In this document: in pieces, positions 1 to 7,122 of the stretch | Layout: the number at the start of each line of letters is the position of its first letter | How positions within the stretch are numbered: position 1 is the first letter of the stretch | Assembly (NCBI GenBank): GCA_038236865.1 | Contig: JBBRZI010000021.1 | Location: forward strand, 1-17,655 | Origin: UBA4729 sp038236865 | GTDB taxonomy: Bacteria; Patescibacteriota; Saccharimonadia; Saccharimonadales; UBA4665 | Reading direction: 5' to 3' | Length of the DNA stretch: 17,655 nucleotides | Notes under the pieces: model-generated | Database searches by the model: none | The model's input: the letters and a program-made list of their open reading frames with translations, nothing else | What the model was told of the DNA's origin: nothing | Position numbers and translations under genes: made by a program

Positions 1-383
1 AACTTCGAGGAGTTATCGCCGCCAAAGGCTTTGGCAAGTTCAACGGCTTCGTTAATAACCACCTTAGCGGGCACATGATCTTCGCTTTCGAGCTCATAGA
101 GGCCAATCCGTAAAATCAAGTGATCCATGCGAGCAATCATTGCCAGCGGCCACTCCGGGGCGACTGGCTGCAGCTTGCTGTCGAGTTCGGCGGCCCGGGC
201 CGTTACACCGCTGACGAGTTGTTCAATAAAGGCCACGTCATCGACCATTTCACTATAGCGAGCGATATTACGCTCCATAATCTGAGCACTCGCCACTTCA
301 GTGTCACCGGCATCACGCCTAAAATCTTGCTCGTAGAGCGTTTGCAATGCGATGATGCGACCGAGATGACGGTTTGAAGCCAT
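1..383 (-). CDS. nusB: Transcription antitermination factor NusB (3' end beyond the window)
   Basis: NusB binds boxA RNA with S10 (NusE) in rRNA antitermination complexes. I translated the minus strand from the ATG at 383-381. It gives 127 codons starting MASNRHLGRIIALQTLYEQD, the typical NusB opening. Near the end it has PLAMIARMDHLILRIGLYEL, then AKVVINEAVELAKAFGG and DNSSKF, which matches the conserved NusB C-terminal block. The family is usually 130-150 aa, so only about 10-20 residues should lie outside the window. A good ribosome site (TAGGAA) precedes the ATG. The gene lies 54 nt downstream of rpmF on the same strand, so both probably share the promoter at 650-678. The identity is secure; the only gap is the truncated end. 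Confidence 0.93.
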   Translation of the reverse strand, partial: MASNRHLGRIIALQTLYEQDFRRDAGDTEVASAQIMERNIARYSEMVDDVAFIEQLVSGVTARAAELDSKLQPVAPEWPLAMIARMDHLILRIGLYELESEDHVPAKVVINEAVELAKAFGGDNSSK

Positions 384-437
384 ATTGTTAAATTCCTAAA
401 TTAGCGATTGAGTGCTTATCTACAGATTGCTCTGGCT

Positions 438-581
438 TCAAACGACTTTGCCGGTTTCGCGCTTAGTGGTGCGCACTTTAACGGGTGATTTTGAGTTAAC
501 TTTGCGGGCGAGTTCGAGCACAATGTGGCTACGGCGAGTGCCGGTTTTGCGTGGGCTAGTTCGTTTCTTTGGTTTACCCAT
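438..581 (-). CDS. rpmF: 50S ribosomal protein L32
   Basis: This is a short minus-strand gene of 47 codons plus a TGA stop. The product starts MGKPKKRTSPRKTGTRRSHI, the L32 signature (a PKKRTS block followed by RRTG/RRSH), and is strongly basic, as expected for a large-subunit ribosomal protein. L32 is usually 45-60 aa. The zinc-binding cysteines found in some L32 paralogues are absent, so this is a C-minus type. An excellent Shine-Dalgarno sequence (AGGAGAA) lies upstream of the ATG. A nearby upstream ATG is out of frame. The TGA stop supports the standard genetic code. The gene leads the rpmF-nusB pair. Confidence 0.9.
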   Translation of the reverse strand: MGKPKKRTSPRKTGTRRSHIVLELARKVNSKSPVKVRTTKRETGKVV

Positions 582-649
582 CGATACATTTCTCCTATCT
601 TGCAGCGGTCCTTACAAGGTTTATGGTTGGTGATTTCTGACTCAATGAT

Positions 650-678
650 ATCTTAAAAACACCCTCAAAACAAGCCAA
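650..678 (-). promoter_or_regulatory. Predicted sigma70 promoter for rpmF-nusB
   Basis: On the minus strand there is a -35 TTGGCT (673-678) and a -10 TAAGAT (650-655) with 17 bases between them. The predicted start leaves a leader of roughly 60 nt before rpmF. This is a sequence match only. Confidence 0.5.
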
Positions 679-712
679 AATTTGCATACAGGCGTTATTG
701 TTATAATGTATA

Positions 713-741
713 TTTACTATTTGATTGTTTTATGCTATAGT
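713..741 (+). promoter_or_regulatory. Predicted sigma70 promoter for the small lipoprotein gene
   Basis: TTTACT (713-718) and TATAGT (736-741) are separated by exactly 17 bases on the plus strand. The start would fall near 748, followed by GGAG at 756-759 and the ATG at 768. The region is strongly AT-rich compared with its surroundings. A second TATAAT at 702-707 has no good -35 partner. Confidence 0.5.
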
Positions 742-767
742 ATTTGTAAATAATCGGAGCATGTACT

Positions 768-1127
768 ATGGCCAATTTTAATACCCTTCGCCGTCTCGCG
801 CCTGGCGTCCTAACGCTCGGGATTGGCAGTGCGCTACTGGCCGGTTGTGGCCGAGCCGAAGCAGCGTCACATGATGCCTGCTACACAGGCATTGTCAAAG
901 ACTCTGTCTCACAGAGCCTACACAAAGTACTAACTATGAACGGCTACCAACTAAACGACATGCTGCACATGAATGAAACCGCGGGTGAGCTAGATAGCAG
1001 GCTCGTAAATCTTCACCAGCAGGCGAAACATCCCTACGACAGTGTCTTACCGGACGACACCTTTCAATTTTGCGTGACGGGCAATGAAGTAACTGCCGGT
1101 CAGCAATACCGTATTGTCGACAAGTAG
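768..1127 (+). CDS. Small secreted lipoprotein of unknown function
   Basis: The 119-aa product has a classic lipoprotein signal: a basic start with RR at 8-9, a hydrophobic stretch at about 10-24, and the lipobox LLAGC with Cys27 as the predicted lipidation and cleavage site. The mature part is about 93 aa. It has two further cysteines, one near residue 38 and one in FQFCVTGN, which could form a disulfide outside the cell. I do not recognise the family. The ATG at 768 is chosen because it sits 8 nt after GGAG and a promoter lies upstream; the ATG at 761 is out of frame. The gene converges on leuS: its TAG ends at 1127 and the leuS stop begins at 1128. The secretion call is firm; the function is unknown. 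Confidence 0.8.
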   Translation: MANFNTLRRLAPGVLTLGIGSALLAGCGRAEAASHDACYTGIVKDSVSQSLHKVLTMNGYQLNDMLHMNETAGELDSRLVNLHQQAKHPYDSVLPDDTFQFCVTGNEVTAGQQYRIVDK

Positions 1128-3584
1128 TTAGACGACGAAATTAACAATTTTGCCGGGCACGTAGATAGTTTTGCGCACCGTTTTGGCGGCCAGATGTCCG
1201 GCCACCTTTTCATTGGCTTGGGCACTTGCCACCACGTCGGCCTCGAGGGTATCGCTAGCGATATCGATCTCGCCACGCAGTTTGCCGTTGATCTGGACGG
1301 CGATAGTCAGCCTGTTCGTCACCAGCAGGCCGGCGTCATAGTGCGGCCAGTCAACGGTGTGAACCGAAACTTCGTGACCCATTTGCTGCCACAGCTCCTC
1401 GGCCAGGTGGGGTGCAAACGGCGCCGTTAACTGGAGCAGCGTTTCGATAGTAAAGCGCCAGCTATCGGCCGCGTTGAATTCATCCTGCTCCTTAAGTTTA
1501 TAGAGTTGGTTGAGGGCCTCCATGAGCGCGGCGATGGCGGTGTTGAAATTCATGGTTTCCAAGTCTTGGGTCACCTTTTTGATAGTTTTGTGGGTGACCC
1601 GCATAATTTCGGCTTGCAGGGGCGAATCGTCGAGGCTAGCGCCATCGCGGGCGGCTTGGCTGGACAGGAACTCTTGAGTCAGCGTCCAGGTGCGCTGCAA
1701 AAAGCGATAGGCTCCACCCATGCCTTCAACACTCCAGTTGGCAGCTTGGTTCCAGGGGCCAATAAACAGCTCCATGATGCGAACACTGTCAGCGCCGTAG
1801 CCCTGCTCCAGTAACGCGCCGGGTTCAATAGTATTGCCTTTGCTCTTGCTCATCTTTTGACCGTCAGGGGCCAAGATCATACCTTGGTTGCGTAGTTTCG
1901 TAAATGGCTCCGAGAATTCAATCAGACCTTCGTCTTGCATAACTTTGGTCCAGAAGCGGGCGTAGAGCAGGTGCATCACGGCGTGCTCGGCACCACCAAT
2001 ATATTCATCAACGGGCAGCCACTCGCGGGCTTTATCTGGATCAAATGGTGCGTGATCATTGTGCGGGTCGGCAAAGCGCAGGAAGTACCAGCTCGAACAG
2101 GCAAAGCCGTCCATAGTATCAGTTTCACGCTCGGCCGGACCGGCGCAGGTCGGGCACGTCGTCCGTACAAACTCCGGCACATTCGCCAGCGGGCTGCGAC
2201 CATCACCGCTCGGTTCATAGCTCTCGATTTCCGGCAACACCACCGGCAGCTGATCTTCCGGCACCGCGACGGCACCGTGCTCGGCACAGTGGACAATCGG
2301 GATCGGCGCACCCCAATAGCGCTGGCGACTAATCAGCCAATCGCGCATTTTGTAATTCACTTTTTCGGCGCCAGTCTGTTGCTCGGTCAATGACTGGACA
2401 ATCTTTTCCCGGGCTTCGGCCGATGGCAGACCATCGTAGCCATCGGAGTTCATCATGACGCCTTCGTCATGGGTGCAGGCGTCGTCGGGCGCATCATTTT
2501 GAATAACCCGCACAATCGGTAAATCAAACTTTTGGGCGAACTCGAAATCACGCTCATCGTGGGCCGGCACAGCCATAATGGCACCGGTACCATAGCCGGC
2601 CAACACATAGTCGGCCACCCAAATTGGAATAGGTTGGCCGGTGACTGGGTTGGTAGCGTAAGCGCCAGTAAAGACACCGGTCTTCTCGCGATCAGTCTCC
2701 TGGCGTTCGATGTCAGTCTTAGCTTGGGCGGCTTGGACGTACGCCTGGACGGCCGTACGCTGATCGTCCGTGGCGAGCCCGGCGAGGTTCGGATGCTCGG
2801 GTGCAACTACCATAAATGTCGCGCCGTAGAGCGTGTCGGGTCGGGTTGTGAAAACATGTAATTTCACGGTCTGATCGACGACCGGGAAGGTAATTTCAGC
2901 GCCTTTTGAACGGCCGATCCAATTACGCTGCATCGATTTGATAGCTTCAGACCAATCGAGGTCATCAAGGTCATCAAGTAAGCGATCGGCGTAATCAGTG
3001 ATCTTGAAAAACCACTGTTTGAGTGATTTCTTCTCGACCAAGTTACCGCAGCGCCAACACCTACCGGCCTCAACCTGCTCATTGGCCAGTACCGTCTTAT
3101 CGACTGGGCACCACCATTGCAGGCTGACGTCTTGATAGGCTAAACCTTTTTTGAAAAGCAACAAAAAGAACCACTGGGTCCAGCGGTAATACTTCGGATC
3201 GGTGCTGTCGATTTCGCGCGACCAGTCATAACTGAAGCCCATCTGCATGAGCTGCTGTTTGAAGCGGCTGGTGTTGTCGTCAATAGCAACGCGCGGGCTA
3301 ATTTTGTGCTTGATAGCATAGTTTTCAGCGGGCAGGCCAAAGGCGTCCCAACCCATCGGGTGCAGCACGTTGTTGCCTTTCATGCGACTGTAACGAGCCA
3401 GCACATCGCCAATCGTGTAGTTACGGACATGACCGACGTGCATGGCGGCACCGCTCGGATAGGGGAAGTACTCAAGAATATATTTTTTGGGCTTGGGCGA
3501 ATCGTCGACGACCTGGTAAATTTTATCGGCTTCCCACTGGGCTTGCCATTTGGGTTCTATGTCTTTGGGGTTGTATCGTTGCAT
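1128..3584 (-). CDS. leuS: Leucyl-tRNA synthetase (bacterial type)
   Basis: This enzyme charges tRNA-Leu with leucine. The 818-aa protein carries the class I motifs HVGH (49-52, the HIGH motif) and KMSKS (577-581). Its CP1 editing domain has the threonine-rich FTTRPDT (245-251) and AVPAHDERD (338-346), the latter with the conserved editing aspartate. A zinc-knuckle type cysteine cluster lies at 159-179 (CP, then CWRC) and another near 477-480. The C-terminal domain includes VQINGKLRGE. Length and order are normal. The ATG at 3584 follows a -10 box by only 7 nt, suggesting a leaderless message. It is the last gene of the minus-strand run, and a tRNA-Leu gene lies elsewhere in the window. Confidence 0.98.
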   Translation of the reverse strand: MQRYNPKDIEPKWQAQWEADKIYQVVDDSPKPKKYILEYFPYPSGAAMHVGHVRNYTIGDVLARYSRMKGNNVLHPMGWDAFGLPAENYAIKHKISPRVAIDDNTSRFKQQLMQMGFSYDWSREIDSTDPKYYRWTQWFFLLLFKKGLAYQDVSLQWWCPVDKTVLANEQVEAGRCWRCGNLVEKKSLKQWFFKITDYADRLLDDLDDLDWSEAIKSMQRNWIGRSKGAEITFPVVDQTVKLHVFTTRPDTLYGATFMVVAPEHPNLAGLATDDQRTAVQAYVQAAQAKTDIERQETDREKTGVFTGAYATNPVTGQPIPIWVADYVLAGYGTGAIMAVPAHDERDFEFAQKFDLPIVRVIQNDAPDDACTHDEGVMMNSDGYDGLPSAEAREKIVQSLTEQQTGAEKVNYKMRDWLISRQRYWGAPIPIVHCAEHGAVAVPEDQLPVVLPEIESYEPSGDGRSPLANVPEFVRTTCPTCAGPAERETDTMDGFACSSWYFLRFADPHNDHAPFDPDKAREWLPVDEYIGGAEHAVMHLLYARFWTKVMQDEGLIEFSEPFTKLRNQGMILAPDGQKMSKSKGNTIEPGALLEQGYGADSVRIMELFIGPWNQAANWSVEGMGGAYRFLQRTWTLTQEFLSSQAARDGASLDDSPLQAEIMRVTHKTIKKVTQDLETMNFNTAIAALMEALNQLYKLKEQDEFNAADSWRFTIETLLQLTAPFAPHLAEELWQQMGHEVSVHTVDWPHYDAGLLVTNRLTIAVQINGKLRGEIDIASDTLEADVVASAQANEKVAGHLAAKTVRKTIYVPGKIVNFVV

Positions 3585-3591
3585 GCCAGCA

Positions 3592-3600
3592 AGTATACCA
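3592..3600 (-). promoter_or_regulatory. Extended -10 promoter directly before leuS
   Basis: The minus strand reads TGGTATACT, an extended -10 (TGN plus TATACT). Only 7 nt separate TATACT from the leuS ATG, so transcription should begin at or next to the start codon. No convincing -35 or Shine-Dalgarno sequence is seen. The same 11-mer, TGGTATACTTG, precedes the alpha/beta hydrolase gene. Confidence 0.55.
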
Positions 3601-3659
3601 GAAAAAACAGGGGTCGGCCACGTAACGATACCGCCTTAGTGACGACAACAGGCGGTCAC

Positions 3660-4829
3660 CTAGAATTGCTGGAGGTAATTGGTCGAAAATGTGGTGGTGA
3701 GGGTTTGGCGTTCGGCGTGGCGCGCTTCGGCGTACGCAATGAGCTGCTGGACGAGGTTGACACCGCTGATACCAGCCTTGGCCCAATTGTGCGCATACAA
3801 ACCGCCCGGTAATGGGTTGACCTCGTTAAAGTACACCTCACCCGTCAGGCTGTCGATGAGTAGATCGACTCGAGCCAGGCCGCTGCAACCGAGAGCCTTA
3901 TACACGTCTAGCCCGACTGTCTCAGCTTTAGTATAGATGGTTTCCGGCAAATCGGCGGGGATCTGGCTGTAACCCTGGGCGCCTTTGGCGCTGGCCTGGC
4001 CTTTGCCTTTTTTGCCGCCTTGCAGGTATTTGGTTTGGAAATCAAAGAAATCTTCGGGCTTGGTGTTTGGCTGTTCGAGTAACGCCGGTAGGGGGAGTGC
4101 ATTGCCCATGATCGGCAGTGTGACTTCGATGAGGTTATTGACAGCTTCTTCGACAATTACGGAAGTGTCGTAGTGGACGGCGACTTCGAGGCCATTGCGG
4201 AGCTCAGCCTTCGTGGTCACCCGGCTGATGCCAATACTAGAGCCTAAGTGGTCTGGCTTGACGAAGATTGGAAATGTCAGCGTTTTCGTGATGAGGGCAA
4301 CGGATTCAGTTAATCGCTTGGTCAGGTCTACCTTACTGAAAGCCAAGAATTTGGTCACCGGAATGTTGCAAGCGACGGCCACTTGTTTGGCGAGTACCTT
4401 GTCCATGGCAAGAGCGGCGGCGGCGACTCCGCAGCCGACATAGGCTACACCGGCCATATCGAGCAGCCCCATCAGGGCACCGTCCTCGCCGTACGTGCCG
4501 TGCATGGCCGGAAAAACGACATCGATTTTGAGCTGATGTTTGCGGGCACCGAGGCCAACGCCCGACCGAAACAGCGTCATGCCGCCGTCGAACTGCACAC
4601 TGGCGGGAGCAGATTTACTGATTAATTTATCAATACCGCCCGAGGTAAAGAGTTTGATATCTTTAAGTTTATCGTCCCAATACCAAGCGCCGTCTTTGGC
4701 AATATAAATCGCTTCAACGCGGTACTGCCGGGTGAGTTCCAGCGGCGTAATGATGCTGGCGAGCGCGGTTACGATTGACACGTCGTGTTCGGCTGAGCGT
4801 CCGCCGAAAATAACTGCTACTGTTTTCAT
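3660..4829 (-). CDS. ddl: D-alanine--D-alanine ligase
   Basis: This ATP-grasp enzyme joins two D-alanines to make the terminal dipeptide of the peptidoglycan stem, in the cytoplasm. The 389-aa protein shows the N-terminal GGRSAEHDVS (9-18), HGTYGEDGALMG (110-121), the ATP-binding KPDHLGSSIGIS (191-202), and the metal-binding E-x-N block FNEVNPLPGG (334-343). DFQTKYLQGG, just before the flexible loop, is the usual D-Ala-D-Ala ligase pattern. A Gly/Lys-rich stretch at 271-287 makes this loop longer than in the E. coli enzymes. It lies 26 nt after the MurF-like gene, whose product uses D-Ala-D-Ala. Its ATG sits 6 nt after TATACT, so it too may be leaderless. Confidence 0.96.
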   Translation of the reverse strand: MKTVAVIFGGRSAEHDVSIVTALASIITPLELTRQYRVEAIYIAKDGAWYWDDKLKDIKLFTSGGIDKLISKSAPASVQFDGGMTLFRSGVGLGARKHQLKIDVVFPAMHGTYGEDGALMGLLDMAGVAYVGCGVAAAALAMDKVLAKQVAVACNIPVTKFLAFSKVDLTKRLTESVALITKTLTFPIFVKPDHLGSSIGISRVTTKAELRNGLEVAVHYDTSVIVEEAVNNLIEVTLPIMGNALPLPALLEQPNTKPEDFFDFQTKYLQGGKKGKGQASAKGAQGYSQIPADLPETIYTKAETVGLDVYKALGCSGLARVDLLIDSLTGEVYFNEVNPLPGGLYAHNWAKAGISGVNLVQQLIAYAEARHAERQTLTTTFSTNYLQQF

Positions 4830-4835
4830 ATCAAC

Positions 4836-4841
4836 AGTATA
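4836..4841 (-). promoter_or_regulatory. -10 box directly before ddl
   Basis: TATACT on the minus strand lies 6 nt before the ddl ATG, inside the 26-nt gap after the MurF-like gene. No ribosome site fits in that gap. It looks like an internal promoter giving a leaderless ddl message, in addition to any read-through. Confidence 0.42.
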
Positions 4842-4855
4842 TACAATCGCTCGGT

Positions 4856-6292
4856 TTAGGCGTAATTGTCGGTCCAGTCGTTTTGCATAACCACGAGATC
4901 ACCCGTCGCCACAAAATGCTTGAGATTGGTATAAAACTCCAAAGGTAGCGTTTCGATCTGAACTTTTCCAGCGTAGTTGGCGGCAGAAAGTCCCGCCACA
5001 ATCGAAGCGGTGACGGAATTTTGCATCAGCACTACCAGATCGGGCTTGGCGGCCGCGATTAGCGTACCGACCTCGATGTGTACGCGTTGAGTTTCCCCGC
5101 CCTGGTCAACCAAGCCGGGAGTGACGTAAATTTTGCGGCGGGCGTCCAGGTCGCTCAGCAGCTGCGTGCCGGCTCGAATACCTTCCAGGTTGCCGTTATA
5201 GGTGTCGTCGATGATCCATGCCCCGCCGAGCTCGTAGGGCTGCATGCGGTGCTCGAACGGTTTGGTCTGGGCGATACCGCTCTGGACTTGAGCCTTAGTC
5301 AGGCCCAGCTGCAGCGCCAGCGCCGCCACGAAAGCCAGGTATGAAACTTGGTGCTGGCCGACCAAGCCGCTGTGCAGCTGCAGTGATTGGGCACCCTTCT
5401 TAAGGGTAAAGCTGGTACCATCGAGGCCGGTCTGAAGCTTGGTAACTCGCCAGCCAAGCGCCTGGTGCGTGTCAAATAAGGTAAAGCCCGGCTGCAGAAA
5501 TGGATCAACGCTTGATGATTGGTGGTTAATGAAGACGTGGTCGGGCGCGAGGCCGCGGGCCACCGAGAAAATATCCTGCCCAGCTGCCGCAAGCGTTTTG
5601 TAGTGGTCTAAGTGGGCCGGCGCCAGGCCGGTGATAATAGCGTGTGTGGGGTGGGTTAACCGCGCAAACCGAGCCACGTCACCGGGGGCGCCTTCGCCGT
5701 ATTCGATGATCAAAACGTCTTCATCACCGCTCAAGTTGCGCGCGAATAGCGCGTGGCTAATCGAAACATTTTTGTTGGCCGGTGTGGCGGCAATCTTCTT
5801 ACCCTCAGCTAGGACGGTGGCCAGCAGCTCTTTCATGGTAGTTTTGCCGTAACTGCCCGCGACGGCGATCTTAACTCCGGGGTGGGCTGCAAAAGTTGCT
5901 TCGGCGGCGGCAATCAGACGCTGGTCACGCGGTATCACTATCAACTGTCGGCCGAGCACTAGCGGCAGGGCCGCGGCGTACATCCACACCAATGGGTAGG
6001 AGACAATGACGGCCAAGCCAAAATACACCCCCCCGGTTAGCTGCTGCCAGTGTCCCAGATACATCAATACCAGCCCAAGCGTAATTTGCAGTCCAATACC
6101 GACTCGAATACCGAGCAACAGCAGCCGAGCGGCTGTAGTTTTATCGAGCGTCCGCCGCTGCATCACGCCGTTAAAATTATTCGTACGGTGCAGCCAGGCG
6201 ATATACGGGGCGACCTGGTATTCCGTGGCTTGGAGCATATAAACAAGTGTGGTTGGCAGCTTGGGGCTGTAGAGACTAGTGAAGTTTTGCAT
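4856..6292 (-). CDS. murF: MurF-like Mur ligase with N-terminal membrane segments
   Basis: MurF adds D-Ala-D-Ala to UDP-MurNAc-tripeptide. The 478-aa protein has the Mur ligase P-loop GSYGKTT (146-152), then a central-domain segment ending HPTHAIITGLAPAHLDHYK, and the C-terminal DDTYNGN, equivalent to the MurF DDSYNAN motif, followed by TPGLVDQG. In place of the usual N-terminal substrate-binding domain, about 115 residues carry two long hydrophobic segments (about 56-79 and 87-115), so the enzyme is probably membrane-anchored. Adjacency to ddl supports MurF rather than another Mur ligase. The start is uncertain: the ATG at 6292 follows GAGAAG by 9 nt, but an in-frame ATG at 6238 (MLQATEYQ) is possible. 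A MurF-related ligase of different specificity cannot be excluded. Confidence 0.85.
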   Translation of the reverse strand: MQNFTSLYSPKLPTTLVYMLQATEYQVAPYIAWLHRTNNFNGVMQRRTLDKTTAARLLLLGIRVGIGLQITLGLVLMYLGHWQQLTGGVYFGLAVIVSYPLVWMYAAALPLVLGRQLIVIPRDQRLIAAAEATFAAHPGVKIAVAGSYGKTTMKELLATVLAEGKKIAATPANKNVSISHALFARNLSGDEDVLIIEYGEGAPGDVARFARLTHPTHAIITGLAPAHLDHYKTLAAAGQDIFSVARGLAPDHVFINHQSSSVDPFLQPGFTLFDTHQALGWRVTKLQTGLDGTSFTLKKGAQSLQLHSGLVGQHQVSYLAFVAALALQLGLTKAQVQSGIAQTKPFEHRMQPYELGGAWIIDDTYNGNLEGIRAGTQLLSDLDARRKIYVTPGLVDQGGETQRVHIEVGTLIAAAKPDLVVLMQNSVTASIVAGLSAANYAGKVQIETLPLEFYTNLKHFVATGDLVVMQNDWTDNYA

Positions 6293-6349
6293 GGTGCTAT
6301 CTTCTCATGCAGCGCGTATTTGCGCTACTGCTTACGAGCCCGCTACGAA

Positions 6350-7105
6350 TTAAAGCGCCAGAAACTGTTCAATTAGTTGCTGAACTTGCTCGGGTTGATC
6401 CAGGTGCACAAAGTGACCAGCGTCCTTGACGATCTCGAGGCGTGAACTCTCGATCAACGAATGATAGCGCTCACCGTCGGCGACCGGTACCGCCTGATCA
6501 TTGGCGGCATAGATAAGCAGTGTCGGCAATTTGAGTTTGGCGGCGTCCGCCTGGACATCTTGGCGAACCGTTTTCTTAAACGTGGCCTGCAGGCCGGCAA
6601 TAACCAATAGATCGGATCCGGCGGCGCCGTACAGGCGGGCCCGCAACGCTTGACGGACGCGCCGCGGCAGCCAGAATGTCGTGGCCTTACCGAGTTTAGC
6701 GATGATAGTCAGCACCAGGCGTCTGACGGAGTGCGTGTCGCGCACGCCAGCGGCGGCTAACAGAATCAGTTTTTTAGGCTGCATAATTTGCTGTGCACAG
6801 CCGCGAATCGCGATGGCACCACCGTTGGAGTGGCCAATGAGAGCATACGGTTGACCCAGGTCTAACTTTTGCAACAGATCATGTACGAAGGTCGCATAGT
6901 CATCCAGCCCCCACGTTTCCCGGGGAAGTTGTGTGCCGCCAAAACCCGGCAGATCAAGCGCTAACACCCGATATCTTTGACTTAATTGACTATTTAATTT
7001 AGCCAGGCCGAGTGAGTTATCACCCCAGCCGTGCAATAGCACCACCAGCTCACCTTTGCCGGTCAGCGAATATTGGGTTAGCAGATCGTTAACAATGACG
7101 TTCAC
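6350..7105 (-). CDS. Alpha/beta hydrolase
   Basis: The 251-aa protein has the alpha/beta hydrolase fold signature: the oxyanion HGWGDN (25-30), the nucleophile elbow GHSNGG with Ser93, an acidic residue in NDQAVP (about Asp203), and the catalytic histidine in GHFVHLDQP (about His231). A cap region lies between. It has no signal peptide, so it is likely cytoplasmic. The substrate cannot be told; related proteins include esterases, lipases and C-C hydrolases. The start is a GTG at 7105, 6 nt after an extended -10 box and 17 nt after the preceding gene, so it may be translated without a leader. It lies upstream of the MurF-like gene in the same direction. Confidence 0.88.
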   Translation of the reverse strand: MNVIVNDLLTQYSLTGKGELVVLLHGWGDNSLGLAKLNSQLSQRYRVLALDLPGFGGTQLPRETWGLDDYATFVHDLLQKLDLGQPYALIGHSNGGAIAIRGCAQQIMQPKKLILLAAAGVRDTHSVRRLVLTIIAKLGKATTFWLPRRVRQALRARLYGAAGSDLLVIAGLQATFKKTVRQDVQADAAKLKLPTLLIYAANDQAVPVADGERYHSLIESSRLEIVKDAGHFVHLDQPEQVQQLIEQFLAL

Positions 7106-7111
7106 GCTACA

Positions 7112-7120
7112 AGTATACCA
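7112..7120 (-). promoter_or_regulatory. Extended -10 promoter directly before the hydrolase
   Basis: TGGTATACT on the minus strand, then 6 nt, then the GTG start at 7105. The motif fills the 17-nt gap between the genes, and there is no Shine-Dalgarno sequence. Confidence 0.5.
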
Positions 7121-7122
7121 AG

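Noticed and set aside
768..1127. LysM-like domain in the small lipoprotein
   Set aside because: A vague resemblance (GYQLNDMLHMN) without the rest of the LysM pattern; not supportable.
3630..3656. 7-bp hairpin (ACCGCCT/AGGCGGT) between ddl and leuS as a terminator
   Set aside because: It has a 13-nt loop and no U tract on the minus strand, and leuS follows in the same direction. It may be incidental or part of a short leader.
3306..3812. 168-codon plus-strand open frame antisense to leuS and ddl
   Set aside because: It lies opposite two certain genes with intact motifs and has no ribosome site or domain.
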